Origin: JALZAA01 sp035938395
GTDB taxonomy: Bacteria; Actinomycetota; Acidimicrobiia; IMCC26256; JACDBD01
Length of the DNA: 44,737 nucleotides
Assembly (NCBI GenBank): GCA_035938395.1
Contig: DASZGY010000126.1
Span: 1 to 44,737, forward strand
Reading direction: 5' to 3'
The notes under the pieces were generated by a model. That model ran no database searches and had not been told where the DNA came from. It saw only the letters and a program-made list of their open reading frames with translations. Every line of letters begins with the position of its first letter. Position 1 is the first letter of the stretch. The translations under genes and the position numbers were made by a program. Shown here in pieces: positions 32,433 through 41,131 of this stretch.

Positions 32433-34054
32433 GCCTCGACCTCGGCGCTATCAGGCTCGAGATCGGGCACGTCCGGTTCCTCGATCCGGCGGCGCTCCAC
32501 GCGCCCTCCGGTCAATCGGACGCCGAGGAGGTACAGCACTCCGCCGGCGGCCACGATCCCCGTGCACATCAGCGCGTTGGCGACGCGGCCGGAGGGATCG
32601 AGGACGGATGCGACCCACCATCCCGCTCCGCCGATCACCGCCGACAACGCCACGGCACGCGGGAGGGCACGCGGCACGATCGCATGGCCGGTTCGGCGAG
32701 AGAGACCGACGCCCAGCGCCAGGGCGCCGGCGGTGTACGCGATCGTGTGGCCGATTCCGAGGGCCGCGACCCGCGCCGGGCCTTCGGTCAGCAGCACCCC
32801 GACACCCATCGCGACGACGCCACCGATCCCGGTGATCAGGGCGACGACGGCCGGTGTCCGGCTGTCACCGAACGCGTAGTACGCGCGGGCGAGCGTGAGA
32901 AACACGCTGTACGCGAACAGCCCGATCGCGAGGGACGCGACCCCGGCTGCCAGCAGCGCGACACCGTTCTCGGCGGCCTCGCCGAACGCGAAGACCCTCA
33001 TGCCGGGACGGGCGAGCACGATCATCGCCGCCGACACGGGCACGATGAGCATCGCCATCGCGTCGAGCGCCCACCGCAGGGAGCGCGCGAATGCGTCGTA
33101 ATCGTTCCGCGCCGCGTCGAGCGACAGCTCGTTGTGGATCGCGGTATGGATGGGCTGGGCGATCACGCCGTACGGCGCGAGGAAGAACACCCACGCGACC
33201 TGGTACGCCACCGTCCCGCCCGCGACCGAGTTGCCGAGCACGATCGCGGCGCCCAACAACAGGCCGATCTGGGCGTGCTGGAGGATCGCCCATCCCGACA
33301 GCCGCAGCAGCCGGTTCACCGCCGGATCGCGACGTCCCAGGCGCGGTCGCAACCGAAAGCCAGTCCGGTGCAACGCGATGCTGGGCACCGCGACGAAGGC
33401 GGCGACGCCGAGCGTTCCGCTCAGGGCCAGAGTGAGCTTCTCGGCCAGCGTGAGGTCGAGGCTCGTATCGTCGCCGGTCAGGACGCGGAACATCACGAGA
33501 CCGGCCACGATGAGGACCGTGTTCCCGATGGGTGCGAGCGCGGTGACGACGAACCGACGCTTGGCGTACAGGACGGCGATGGCGACAGTGCCGATCGCGT
33601 AGAGCACCACCTGCGGCACGAAGAACCGCAGGAGGAACGTGGCCAGGCTCTCCTGCTGCGCCGCGATCGAAGGGTCGCTGACACCGCTGGCGAGGAGGTG
33701 GGCAAGCCAGGGCGCGGCGACGACGCCCACGACCGTCACCGCGCCGAGGACGATCAGCGCGATTCCCAGCACGCTGCCGGCGAGGCGTTCGGCTTCTGGT
33801 TCCTCGGAACGATCGAGCAGATCGACGAGCGTGGGCACGAGGACCGCCGACAGCGCGCCCGCGGCGAGCAGCTCGAACAGCACGTTCGACACGTAGTTCG
33901 AGGACGTGAACGTGTTGCCGAGGTACGTGGTGCCGAGGATCGCCGCGATAGCGAGGACGCGGGCGAAACCGATCACTCTCGAGGCCCCGGCGGCCACCCC
34001 CATGCCCGCGGCCGATCGCGAGACCGACCGCGCGCCCGCTACTGGTTCGGCCAT
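32429..34054 (-). CDS. murJ: Lipid II flippase MurJ (MviN family)
   Basis: A 541-residue MOP-superfamily membrane protein with about 14 helices. The N-terminus has AAGMGVAAGASRVIGFARVL and FTSSNYVSNVLFELLAAGAL, and later FLLRFFVPQVVLYAIGTVAI and LYAKRRFVVTALAPIGNTVL, all MurJ-like. MurJ flips lipid II across the membrane for peptidoglycan synthesis. The C-terminal 25 residues are acidic. The ATG at 34054 lies inside the steB end (16-base overlap), and the stop overlaps the next gene, so translation is coupled on both sides. Confidence 0.9.
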   Translation of the reverse strand: MAEPVAGARSVSRSAAGMGVAAGASRVIGFARVLAIAAILGTTYLGNTFTSSNYVSNVLFELLAAGALSAVLVPTLVDLLDRSEEPEAERLAGSVLGIALIVLGAVTVVGVVAAPWLAHLLASGVSDPSIAAQQESLATFLLRFFVPQVVLYAIGTVAIAVLYAKRRFVVTALAPIGNTVLIVAGLVMFRVLTGDDTSLDLTLAEKLTLALSGTLGVAAFVAVPSIALHRTGFRLRPRLGRRDPAVNRLLRLSGWAILQHAQIGLLLGAAIVLGNSVAGGTVAYQVAWVFFLAPYGVIAQPIHTAIHNELSLDAARNDYDAFARSLRWALDAMAMLIVPVSAAMIVLARPGMRVFAFGEAAENGVALLAAGVASLAIGLFAYSVFLTLARAYYAFGDSRTPAVVALITGIGGVVAMGVGVLLTEGPARVAALGIGHTIAYTAGALALGVGLSRRTGHAIVPRALPRAVALSAVIGGAGWWVASVLDPSGRVANALMCTGIVAAGGVLYLLGVRLTGGRVERRRIEEPDVPDLEPDSAEVEA

Positions 34055-34986
34055 TCCGGCGCGCTCTTCGACGCCCCCGTCCCGTACCCGTACTGCCCGA
34101 CCACATTGCGGTTCATGTCGGCAAGTGCGAGCACGGAGGCGACGCGTCCTTCCACGAGGTCGAGGTCGTCGACGGTGGACACTGCCTGCTTGAGGGCGTC
34201 GTCCCCACGAATGGGTGCCAGCATCGCACCGCGCTTCGGACCTTTGTCCTTCTGGGCGAAGACGTCGCCGACGACGAGCCGCAGCCGGTTCGCGACGAGC
34301 GCGTTGCCGAGCGGCGCGAGGACCTCGTTGCCGTTGACTTGCCCGTTCGTCCCGTCGATCAGAAGCACCCGGACATCGCCGCCCGTGAACGAGGTCGCCG
34401 AGAAGCCGTCACCTTGGTTCCCAACGGGCTCGAAGCTGATGAATCCGGCGTCGGCCAGCGCGGCGAGCAGATCCCGGCCGTTCGTGGCCGCGCCCCCGCC
34501 TGTCGCCACGCGGCTCGCGATTGCGTTCCATGCCTCGTCGCGCGTCGCCTTGGCGTTCTGCCCCGTCTTCCCGAGCAGCTCTCCGAGTTGCCGCACCGTG
34601 TCGGCGTCGGACAGCGCGAGCTTCCCCTCGAGCCAGATGATCCCCGGCGCCCGTGCGCCGGCCTGCTGCGCGAGCGTGACGGTCTGCTTGACTGCGTCGG
34701 CGTCGACGCCGCGCGTCGCGATCGCGGCGAGCGTGGTTCCGTCGAGGCGCCCGGCGACCGCGTAGTCCTTCGTGCCGTCGATGTAGCCGTTGAGCTGACC
34801 GACCTGACCGCGCAGCTGGTCGCTCTCCGTCTTGCGGGCGTTGGCGTTCTTCTCGACCGTGTCGATCCGGCTGTTCAGCCGGTCGACGATCGCCCGGTTC
34901 ACGACCGTGGCGCCCATCACGACGCCGAGCGCGAGCGCGAGAAAGACCGCGATGAGCGACACGATGTGAAATCGGAAGTTGATCAT
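34039..34986 (-). CDS. steB: SteB/MctB-family protein
   Basis: A 315-residue protein with one N-terminal membrane helix (VSLIAVFLALALGVVMGATV, residues 9-28), a coiled coil (about 34-66, RLNSRIDTVEKNANARKTES) and a large outer domain. This is the layout of Rv1698 (MctB, described as an outer-membrane copper channel) and corynebacterial SteB, which acts with SteA in the RipC-FtsEX cell separation pathway. The gene follows steA by four bases. The cell division role is inferred from family and synteny. The copper role was proposed for a mycolate-bearing bacterium and may not apply here. Confidence 0.85.
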   Translation of the reverse strand: MINFRFHIVSLIAVFLALALGVVMGATVVNRAIVDRLNSRIDTVEKNANARKTESDQLRGQVGQLNGYIDGTKDYAVAGRLDGTTLAAIATRGVDADAVKQTVTLAQQAGARAPGIIWLEGKLALSDADTVRQLGELLGKTGQNAKATRDEAWNAIASRVATGGGAATNGRDLLAALADAGFISFEPVGNQGDGFSATSFTGGDVRVLLIDGTNGQVNGNEVLAPLGNALVANRLRLVVGDVFAQKDKGPKRGAMLAPIRGDDALKQAVSTVDDLDLVEGRVASVLALADMNRNVVGQYGYGTGASKSAPEWPNQ

Positions 34987-34990
34987 GCGA

Positions 34991-36154
34991 TCAGAACGTG
35001 TCGGAGATCGAGAACCAGAAGTCGCGCAGGGTCAGCTCGAGCCCCCGCAGGAAAACATGAATGGGCTCCGACACGATGCTGACCACGACGATGGCAACGA
35101 TCGCAGATGCGACGAGTAGCGCGATGTCGCGACGCCTCACGCGCCCCTCGTACAGGCGGCTCACACCCTTGGCATCGACGAGCGCGGGGCCGAGGCGGAG
35201 CCGGGTGAGAAACGTCGACGACATGCCTCTTCGGCCCTTGTCGAGGAATTCCACCATCGAGGCGTGCGTGCCGACGGCGACGATGAGCTGCGCGCCCGCT
35301 TCGTACGCCAACAGCATGGCGACGTCCTCGCTGGTGCCGTCGACGACGAACTCGTGATAGGGGACGCCCCAGGTCTGCAACGCCTCTCGACCCGGCGCTC
35401 GCCCGTCGACATGCACGTGGTGGATGAGCTCGGCGCCGGTGCCCAGCGCCTTTTCCGACACCGAGTCGAAGTCGCCGATGATGATGTCGGGCTTCAGCCG
35501 CATCTCGAGCAGCGCGTCCGCGCCGCCGTCGACCCCGATCAGCACCGGCTGGTATTCGCGGATGTACGGGCGGAGGGCAGCGAGGTCGGTTCGGTAGTCG
35601 TGGCCGCGCACGACGACGAGCGCGTGGCGGCCAGGGAACTGCGTCTTGAGCGGCGGCAGGTCGACGGGCTCGAACGTCAGCTTCGCTTCGCGCTGGATGT
35701 ACTCGAGGGTGTTCACCGCGAACCGCTCGAGCTCGCCGCCGATCGCGGCGCGCGCCGCGTCCATGGCGCCTTGGATCTCCGTGGCCGAGAGCGGGTCGCC
35801 CGTGGCGATCAACTCGTCGCCGCGCCAGACCTCGGCGCCGTCGACGCGGACCTGCTCGCCCTCGTGCAGGCGGTCGAGCACGTCCTCACCGGCTCTGTCC
35901 ACGAGCGGGATGCCGGCCTGCACCACCCGGATCGGACCGCCGTTCGGGTACCGGCCCGAGATCGATTCACCCGCGTTCACGACCGCGGCCACCCTCGCCT
36001 CGACGAGCCCGTCGGCGGCGACGCGGTCGAGATCCCGGTGGTTGATCACGGCGACGTCGCCGGGTTGAAGACGCTTGATGAGGTCTTTCGTCCGGCGGTC
36101 GATTTTTGCCGCGCCGATGACGGTCGCCGTCGAGCGTGTACTACGCCGGGCCAT
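34991..36154 (-). CDS. steA: SteA-family protein with thiamine pyrophosphokinase-like domain
   Basis: A 387-residue protein. The centre (about 195-320) is a thiamine pyrophosphokinase-like fold with IGVDGGADALLEMRLKPDII then IGDFDSVSEKAL, and GTSEDVAMLLAYEAGAQLIV. A C-terminal transmembrane helix (DIALLVASAIVAIVVVSIVS) anchors it. The N-terminal part includes VAVINHRDLDRVAADGLVEA and GESISGRYPNGGP, typical of Rv1697/SteA. In Corynebacterium SteA forms a membrane complex with SteB that promotes daughter cell separation. The ATG at 36154 is chosen. It overlaps the recN end by 14 bases. Confidence 0.88.
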   Translation of the reverse strand: MARRSTRSTATVIGAAKIDRRTKDLIKRLQPGDVAVINHRDLDRVAADGLVEARVAAVVNAGESISGRYPNGGPIRVVQAGIPLVDRAGEDVLDRLHEGEQVRVDGAEVWRGDELIATGDPLSATEIQGAMDAARAAIGGELERFAVNTLEYIQREAKLTFEPVDLPPLKTQFPGRHALVVVRGHDYRTDLAALRPYIREYQPVLIGVDGGADALLEMRLKPDIIIGDFDSVSEKALGTGAELIHHVHVDGRAPGREALQTWGVPYHEFVVDGTSEDVAMLLAYEAGAQLIVAVGTHASMVEFLDKGRRGMSSTFLTRLRLGPALVDAKGVSRLYEGRVRRRDIALLVASAIVAIVVVSIVSEPIHVFLRGLELTLRDFWFSISDTF

Positions 36155-37772
36155 GGGCCCTCGCCCGCTTGAAGCTCTCGCCCGCGTCGAGCAGCTCGGC
36201 GGCATGGCTGCGGGCGTGCGCGGACTCACCGACCCCCGCGAGCATCCGCGACAGCTCCCCGATCCGCTCCTCGCCGACCACTGTCTCGGCGCTCGCCACC
36301 GTGCGCTTCCCCTGCTCGCGCTTCTCGACTACGACCTGCGCGTCCGCGTAGGCCGCCACCTGCGCCAGGTGCGTCACGACCAGCACCTGGTGGGCACCGG
36401 CGAGGTCGGCGAGCAGACGGCCCACCGCGGCTCCCGCCTCACCCCCGATGCCGGCGTCGACCTCGTCGAACACCAGCGTGGGCGGCGCTTCCGAGAGCAC
36501 CACGCGCGCTGCCAGCATCGCGCGTGAGAGCTCTCCACCCGACGCGACCTTGCCGAGGGGCCGGGGCGGCTCGCCCGGATTGGCGGAGATGAGGAACGTG
36601 ACCCGGTCGGCGCCGTCGTCGGACGGCTCCCCCGCTTCGACGACGACCTCGAAGGTCGCGGCCGGCATCGCGAGCTCGCGCAGGTGCGGTGTGACCGCCT
36701 CGGCGAGGGACCCCGCGCCCGCCTGCCGGGCCCGGGACAACGCGGTGGCAGCCTCCACCGCCTGCGCCCGCGTCGCGTCACGAGCCTGCTCGAGCTCGGC
36801 GGCGCGGGCCTCATAGCTCTCGAGCTCCGCCAGCCGCCGGCGGGCCTCACCCGCATAGACGCGCACGTCTGCCAGCGTCTCGCCGTACTTCCGCGTGAGC
36901 TCGCGGAGCAGCTTCCGCCGCGCCCGGACCTCCTCCAGTCGCTGGGGATCGTCCTCCACGGTGTCGCGCGCGACGCGTAGCTCGCGTCCGAGCTCGGCGA
37001 GCTCGGCCTGCGTCGCGCGGAGCCGCTCGGCCAGCTCCGCGAACGGGCCCCGGCCCGCCAGCGCGGCCGCGGCCGCGCCGACCGTGTCGAGCGCAGGTCC
37101 CTCGACGGCGCCGTAGGCGGCGGCGAGCGCTTCCCGATGCGACAGAGCGTCGGCGAGGAGCGCCTCCTCCGCCTCGAGCGCGACGTCCTCCGTGGCGTCG
37201 TCGAGGCCGGCGGCGTCGATCTCGCTGATCTGGAAGCGCAACAGGTCGAGCTCGCGAGCGCGGGCCCGGTCGTCGCCGCCGAGCCCGGCGAGCTCGGCGT
37301 CGATGCGTCGCATCTCGGCGCGGGCGGCGCGATGCGCGGCGAGCGGGTCAGTTGCCGGCGGGCCGGCGAACCGATCGAGCGCGGCGCGCTGTATCGCCGG
37401 CGCCAGGAGGGATTGATGCGCGTGCTGGCCGTGGAGGTCGACGAGACGTGCGCCCACCTCGACGAGCTCGCCGACGGTTGCGAGCCGCCCGTCGACGTAG
37501 GCACGGCTGCGCCCGTCCAAAGGCACCACGCGCGCCAGGACGACCTCGTCGCCGGTTTCCGCATCCACGAATCGACCCTCGACGCGCGCTTCGGACGCGC
37601 CGTCGCGCACGAGCGTCGTGTCGGCTCGGCCGCCGACGAGGAGCTCGACCGCCTCGACGAGCAGCGTCTTGCCGGCGCCGGTCTCGCCGGTGATCGCGGT
37701 GAGGCCGGGACCGACCACGAGAGTGAGGTCGGCGACGATCCCGAGGTCGGCGACGTGCAGCTCGGTCAGCAC
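36141..37772 (-). CDS. recN: DNA repair protein RecN
   Basis: A 543-residue SMC-like ATPase for double-strand break repair. Walker A is AITGETGAGKTLLVEAVELL (about residues 27-46). A long coiled-coil region (150-360) follows. The signature and Walker B are VASGGELSRAMLAARVVLSE and PTLVFDEVDAGIGGEAGAAV, followed by VLVVTHLAQVAAYAD. The N-terminal LTELHVADLGIVADLTLVVG is typical. The GTG at 37772 has AGGAG about ten bases upstream that overlaps the nadK TAG stop. Confidence 0.95.
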   Translation of the reverse strand: MLTELHVADLGIVADLTLVVGPGLTAITGETGAGKTLLVEAVELLVGGRADTTLVRDGASEARVEGRFVDAETGDEVVLARVVPLDGRSRAYVDGRLATVGELVEVGARLVDLHGQHAHQSLLAPAIQRAALDRFAGPPATDPLAAHRAARAEMRRIDAELAGLGGDDRARARELDLLRFQISEIDAAGLDDATEDVALEAEEALLADALSHREALAAAYGAVEGPALDTVGAAAAALAGRGPFAELAERLRATQAELAELGRELRVARDTVEDDPQRLEEVRARRKLLRELTRKYGETLADVRVYAGEARRRLAELESYEARAAELEQARDATRAQAVEAATALSRARQAGAGSLAEAVTPHLRELAMPAATFEVVVEAGEPSDDGADRVTFLISANPGEPPRPLGKVASGGELSRAMLAARVVLSEAPPTLVFDEVDAGIGGEAGAAVGRLLADLAGAHQVLVVTHLAQVAAYADAQVVVEKREQGKRTVASAETVVGEERIGELSRMLAGVGESAHARSHAAELLDAGESFKRARAHGPA

Positions 37773-37785
37773 CGCGGGAACGCTC

Positions 37786-38658
37786 CTACCGATCGGCGAG
37801 GCCGAACTTGGCCTTCAGGATCTGGTGGAAGTCGCGCGGGTTGAACGTCACGATGCGCGCCGGTCGCGCGCCGCCCGTGCACGTGACCGCGTCGCCCGGC
37901 TCGAGCGTCCCGAGCACGCGTCCGTCGAGGGTGAGGACCGCCCTCCGCTCGTCGATGACGACGAAGCGGAGCTCTTCGTCGGCGCCGAGAACGAGCGCCC
38001 GGTCGAACAGCATGTGCGGAGACACGGGAGTCAAGAGCAGGCAACGGTGGCTGGGCGACACGATCGGCCCACGGGCGGAGAACGAGTACGCGGTCGACCC
38101 CGTCGGCGTCGACACGATCACGCCGTCGGCGGCGTAGGGAGTGAAGACCGTGCCGTTGATGAGCACGTCGAGCCGGACCAAGCGACCGCTCTGCACCTTC
38201 TCCAGGACAGCTTCGTTCAGCGCCCACCAGCGTCCCGCCGCCGGACCACCGGTCTCGACGTCGACCTGGAGCACCGTGCGTTCGGCGACGTCGTAGTCAC
38301 CGGCAAGCAGTCTCTCGAGCGCGCGCTCGATTGCTTCGGGGTCGGGATCGACCTCGGTGAGGTAGCCGAGGTCGCCGACATTGACTCCGAGTACGGGGAC
38401 CCCGGCTTCGTAGACCATGTCGACCGTGCGCAGCATGGTGCCGTCGCCGCCGAGCGAGAGGACGACGTCGAGCCCCTTGGCGAACTCGGACTGGGGGCAC
38501 GCGAGGTGTTCGAGGCCGCACGGACCGGCGTCGTCCTCCGGCACGCGTACGGACACGCCGTGATCCGCGAGCCATTTCGCCGCTTGCCCCGCCAGTTCGT
38601 GCGCGCGTGCGCGCTCGCGGTGCGGGACCAAACCGACGGTACGGATGGCGCTCGTCAC
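37786..38658 (-). CDS. nadK: NAD(+) kinase
   Basis: A 290-residue kinase making NADP from NAD. The GGDGT motif is in VLSLGGDGTMLRTVDMVYEA, then PVLGVNVGDLGYLTEVDPD, and the substrate segment GVIVSTPTGSTAYSFSARGP with SPSHRCLLLTPVSPH. The C-terminal NPRDFHQILKAKFGL is usual in actinobacteria. The GTG start overlaps the tlyA stop by four bases; tlyA-nadK-recN is a conserved actinobacterial order. Confidence 0.96.
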   Translation of the reverse strand: MTSAIRTVGLVPHRERARAHELAGQAAKWLADHGVSVRVPEDDAGPCGLEHLACPQSEFAKGLDVVLSLGGDGTMLRTVDMVYEAGVPVLGVNVGDLGYLTEVDPDPEAIERALERLLAGDYDVAERTVLQVDVETGGPAAGRWWALNEAVLEKVQSGRLVRLDVLINGTVFTPYAADGVIVSTPTGSTAYSFSARGPIVSPSHRCLLLTPVSPHMLFDRALVLGADEELRFVVIDERRAVLTLDGRVLGTLEPGDAVTCTGGARPARIVTFNPRDFHQILKAKFGLADR

Positions 38659-39455
38659 GAGCGCGCTCCCGTGTGCGCACGGTCGACCGCGGCGTCGAGC
38701 GCAGCATCACCGATGATCGAGGGGCCGTCCGTACGGGCGTGGAAGAAGAATTCGACGTTGCCGTCGGCGCCCCGCAGCGGTGACGGCATGGCGGAGACCG
38801 CGTCGATGCCCGCGGCAGCGAGGCCGTCGCGCACATGGCGGAGCACCGAACGATGCACCGACGCGTCCCGGACCACGCCCCCCTTCCCGACGTCGCGGCG
38901 ACCGGCTTCGAACTGCGGCTTCACGAGCAGGAGGAGGTCGGCGTGGGCCGTCGTGCATCGGGCCAACGCGGGCGCGCACACGGTCAGCGAGATAAACGAA
39001 AGATCGGCCGTGGACAAGTCGACCCGCCCGCCGATGTCGTCCGGCGTGAGGTGGCGGACGTTCGTCCGCTCGAGGACGGTCACGCGCGGATCCGTGCGCA
39101 GCGACCACGCCAATTGACCGCGGCCGACGTCAACCGCCACGACGTGCGCCGCTCCGGCTTGCAACAGGCAATCGGTGAACCCGCCCGTCGACGCGCCGGC
39201 GTCGAGGGCACTCCGGTCGGTGACGTCCACATCGAAGTGGTCCAGCGCGGCCGCGAGCTTCTCGCCGCCGCGCGACACGAATCTCGGGCCGTCACCGCTG
39301 ACGCTGATCGACTCGTCGGCGGTGACACGCCGCGCCGCGGATCGCGCCGGCAGGCCGCCGACGAGCACACGTCCCGCACCGATCTCCTCGAGCGCTCGCT
39401 GCCGGCTTGCGGTGAGACCGCGTCGCACCAGTTCGGCATCGAGTCGGCGGCGCAC
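38655..39455 (-). CDS. tlyA: TlyA-family rRNA 2'-O-methyltransferase
   Basis: A 266-residue protein. Residues 1-60 form an S4 RNA-binding domain (RRLDAELVRRGLTASRQRAL). The FtsJ-like methyltransferase follows, with the SAM site in ALDAGASTGGFTDCLLQAGA (about 80-99) and VVAVDVGRGQLAWSLR. The catalytic Asp and Lys lie in VDLSTADLSFISL and LLLVKPQFEAGRRDVGKGGV. Mycobacterial TlyA methylates 16S and 23S rRNA and affects capreomycin sensitivity. The GTG at 39455 opens the tlyA-to-GT4 operon with almost no leader (TAATCT nine bases upstream). Confidence 0.94.
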   Translation of the reverse strand: MRRRLDAELVRRGLTASRQRALEEIGAGRVLVGGLPARSAARRVTADESISVSGDGPRFVSRGGEKLAAALDHFDVDVTDRSALDAGASTGGFTDCLLQAGAAHVVAVDVGRGQLAWSLRTDPRVTVLERTNVRHLTPDDIGGRVDLSTADLSFISLTVCAPALARCTTAHADLLLLVKPQFEAGRRDVGKGGVVRDASVHRSVLRHVRDGLAAAGIDAVSAMPSPLRGADGNVEFFFHARTDGPSIIGDAALDAAVDRAHTGARS

Positions 39456-39464
39456 AGCGCGCGC

Positions 39465-39470
39465 AGATTA
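39465..39470 (-). promoter_or_regulatory. Candidate -10 box of the tlyA-to-GT4 operon
   Basis: GGTAATCT (TAATCT at 39465-39470) is nine bases before the GTG at 39455, predicting a leader of about three bases. No -35 is evident. Confidence 0.4.
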
Positions 39471-39499
39471 CCCGCCGTGGGGCTTTCGCGGAGGACCGG

Positions 39500-39505
39500 T
39501 ATCGT
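39500..39505 (+). promoter_or_regulatory. Candidate -10 box of the rhomboid gene
   Basis: GGTATCGT is nine bases before the ATG at 39515. It is divergent from the tlyA box, with the same nine-base spacing. Confidence 0.4.
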
Positions 39506-39514
39506 GCGATCCCC

Positions 39515-40306
39515 ATGGTCATCCCGTTGCACGACGACAATCCCACCGAGCGGTTTCCGTTCGTCACGGTGGCGATCATCGCTCTGAACGTCCTCGTGTA
39601 CCTGTTCATCCAGCCGCACAGTGGGGTCGACTCGCGCCTCTGCACCTCGCGCGACACCGCGTTCACGCTCGAGCACGCCGCGATCCCGTGCGAGCTCCGC
39701 CAGGGACAGCCGGCCACGGTGCGGGAGCTCAACACCGGCAGCTGCAACGCGGCACAGCGAGTCGCCTCACCGGAGGTCTTCCCGGGCAAGAACGTCTGGT
39801 TTGCCGTCTTCGCGTCCATGTTCCTGCACGGCTCCATCCTGCACATCGCCGGCAACATGCTGTTCCTGTGGATCTTCGGCAACAACGTCGAGGACCATCT
39901 CGGTCACATCGGCTTCACCGTCTTCTACTTCGTCGTAGGTGTGGCCGCGATTGCCGCGCACTACCTCGCCGATCCGGGCTCGACGCAGCCCGTGATCGGA
40001 GCGTCCGGGGCGATCGCGGGTGTGATGGGGGCGTACCTGGTGTTCTGGCCGCGCGCGCGCGTGTTGACGGTCATCGCCCTGCTGTTCTTCTTGCCCGTCT
40101 ATCTCCCGGCCGCGGTCCTGCTCGCGATCTGGTTCGGGTCGCAGTTCCTGACCGGCTTCAACCCCAACTCGGGCGTGGCGTGGGTGGCGCATGTCGGCGG
40201 GTTCGTCGCCGGCGCCGGTATCGCCCTTGCGCTGCGGGGATTGCTCGGACCGCCGCGCCAGCGCGTGCGACCAGCCGGGCCGCCGCAGTGGGGATGGGGC
40301 CGCTGA
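39515..40306 (+). CDS. Rhomboid-family intramembrane serine protease
   Basis: A 263-residue membrane protein with about six helices. The serine is in PVIGASGAIAGVMGAYLVFW (GxSG, about residue 166), and the His in WVAHVGGFVAGAGIALAL (about residue 225). HGSILHIAGNMLFLWIFGNN matches the family helix 2. Between helix 1 and helix 2 an extra outer loop of about 60 residues carries three cysteines (RLCTSRD, AIPCELR, GSCNAA), which could form a disulfide. Substrates unknown. It is divergent from tlyA and convergent with the HAD gene. Confidence 0.92.
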   Translation: MVIPLHDDNPTERFPFVTVAIIALNVLVYLFIQPHSGVDSRLCTSRDTAFTLEHAAIPCELRQGQPATVRELNTGSCNAAQRVASPEVFPGKNVWFAVFASMFLHGSILHIAGNMLFLWIFGNNVEDHLGHIGFTVFYFVVGVAAIAAHYLADPGSTQPVIGASGAIAGVMGAYLVFWPRARVLTVIALLFFLPVYLPAAVLLAIWFGSQFLTGFNPNSGVAWVAHVGGFVAGAGIALALRGLLGPPRQRVRPAGPPQWGWGR

Positions 40307-40307
40307 C

Positions 40308-40321
40308 CCGCGGTCGCGCGG
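40308..40321. terminator. Weak hairpin between convergent rhomboid and HAD genes
   Basis: CCGCG-GTCG-CGCGG is a perfect five-base-pair stem just after the rhomboid stop and before the HAD stop on the other strand. It has no T tract on either side, so it is only a possible bidirectional terminator. Confidence 0.22.
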
Positions 40322-40327
40322 TGCGGC

Positions 40328-41131
40328 TCAGGCGGTGTTCGTCGCGTCCACCAGTTGAGGCACGAGCGCGGCGAGGTCGTCGGCGACGAACGGCGGCGGC
40401 GGTTCGGGAATCGACTCGCCGCCGGGCGGCGCGTCGCGCTGGGTCACGCCCGACAGCACCAGCGCGAACGGCCACCCGAGCGCATCGGCAAGCGCGCCAT
40501 CGGTCGACGGCCGGTCTCCCACCACCAGCCCTCGGGAACCAAACCGCGCTCGGATCAAGTCGACCATCGGGCGTTCGGGCTTCCCGGCGACCTCCGGAGC
40601 GCGCCCCGAGGCGGTGGCGACAGCGGCCGCGATCGCTCCCGACCCGGGGATCATGCCGCCGGGGACGGGGTACGTCGCGTCGAGATTGGTGGCGACGAAT
40701 CGGGCTCCACCGCGCACGGCTGCCGACGCACGCGCGAGCTCGTCGTAGTCGAACTCGCGATGGAAGCCGACGACCACGGCGAGCGCCGGTTCGCGCTCGA
40801 CGGGGCGCAGGCCGGCGGCCTCGAGCGCCTCCACGACCCCGGGCCCCGCGCATGCGAGCACGGGCGAGCCCGGCTCCAACGCCGATGCCAGCAGCGTCGC
40901 GGCCGAGACCGCGCTCGTGATCACGTCGTCTGACGATGTCCGCACCCCGGCGGCGGCGAGCTTTGACGCGACCTCGCCGACGGGCTGACTCGAGTTGTTG
41001 GAGACGAACGTCACCCGGAAACCGGCCTCGCACAGCCCCGAGATGGCGGCGGCGGCGCCCGGGATGGGCTCGTCGCCGCGCCACACCACGCCGTCGAGGT
41101 CGCAGCAGACGACCGGGCGCTCAGCCGTCAC
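40328..41131 (-). CDS. HAD-IIA family sugar-phosphate phosphatase
   Basis: A 267-residue HAD phosphatase. Motif I is VCCDLDGVVWRGDEPIPGA (DxDG, residues 10-13), motif II TFVSNNSSQPVGEV, the motif III Lys is in EVAGKPERPMVDLI, and motif IV is LVVGDRPSTDGALADALGW. The cap domain lies between motifs II and III, as in NagD-like subclass IIA. It corresponds by position (TPR gene, HAD, near tlyA) to Rv1692, reported as a glycerol-3-phosphate phosphatase. Substrate inferred only. The GTG start overlaps the TPR gene stop. Confidence 0.9.
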   Translation of the reverse strand: MTAERPVVCCDLDGVVWRGDEPIPGAAAAISGLCEAGFRVTFVSNNSSQPVGEVASKLAAAGVRTSSDDVITSAVSAATLLASALEPGSPVLACAGPGVVEALEAAGLRPVEREPALAVVVGFHREFDYDELARASAAVRGGARFVATNLDATYPVPGGMIPGSGAIAAAVATASGRAPEVAGKPERPMVDLIRARFGSRGLVVGDRPSTDGALADALGWPFALVLSGVTQRDAPPGGESIPEPPPPFVADDLAALVPQLVDATNTA

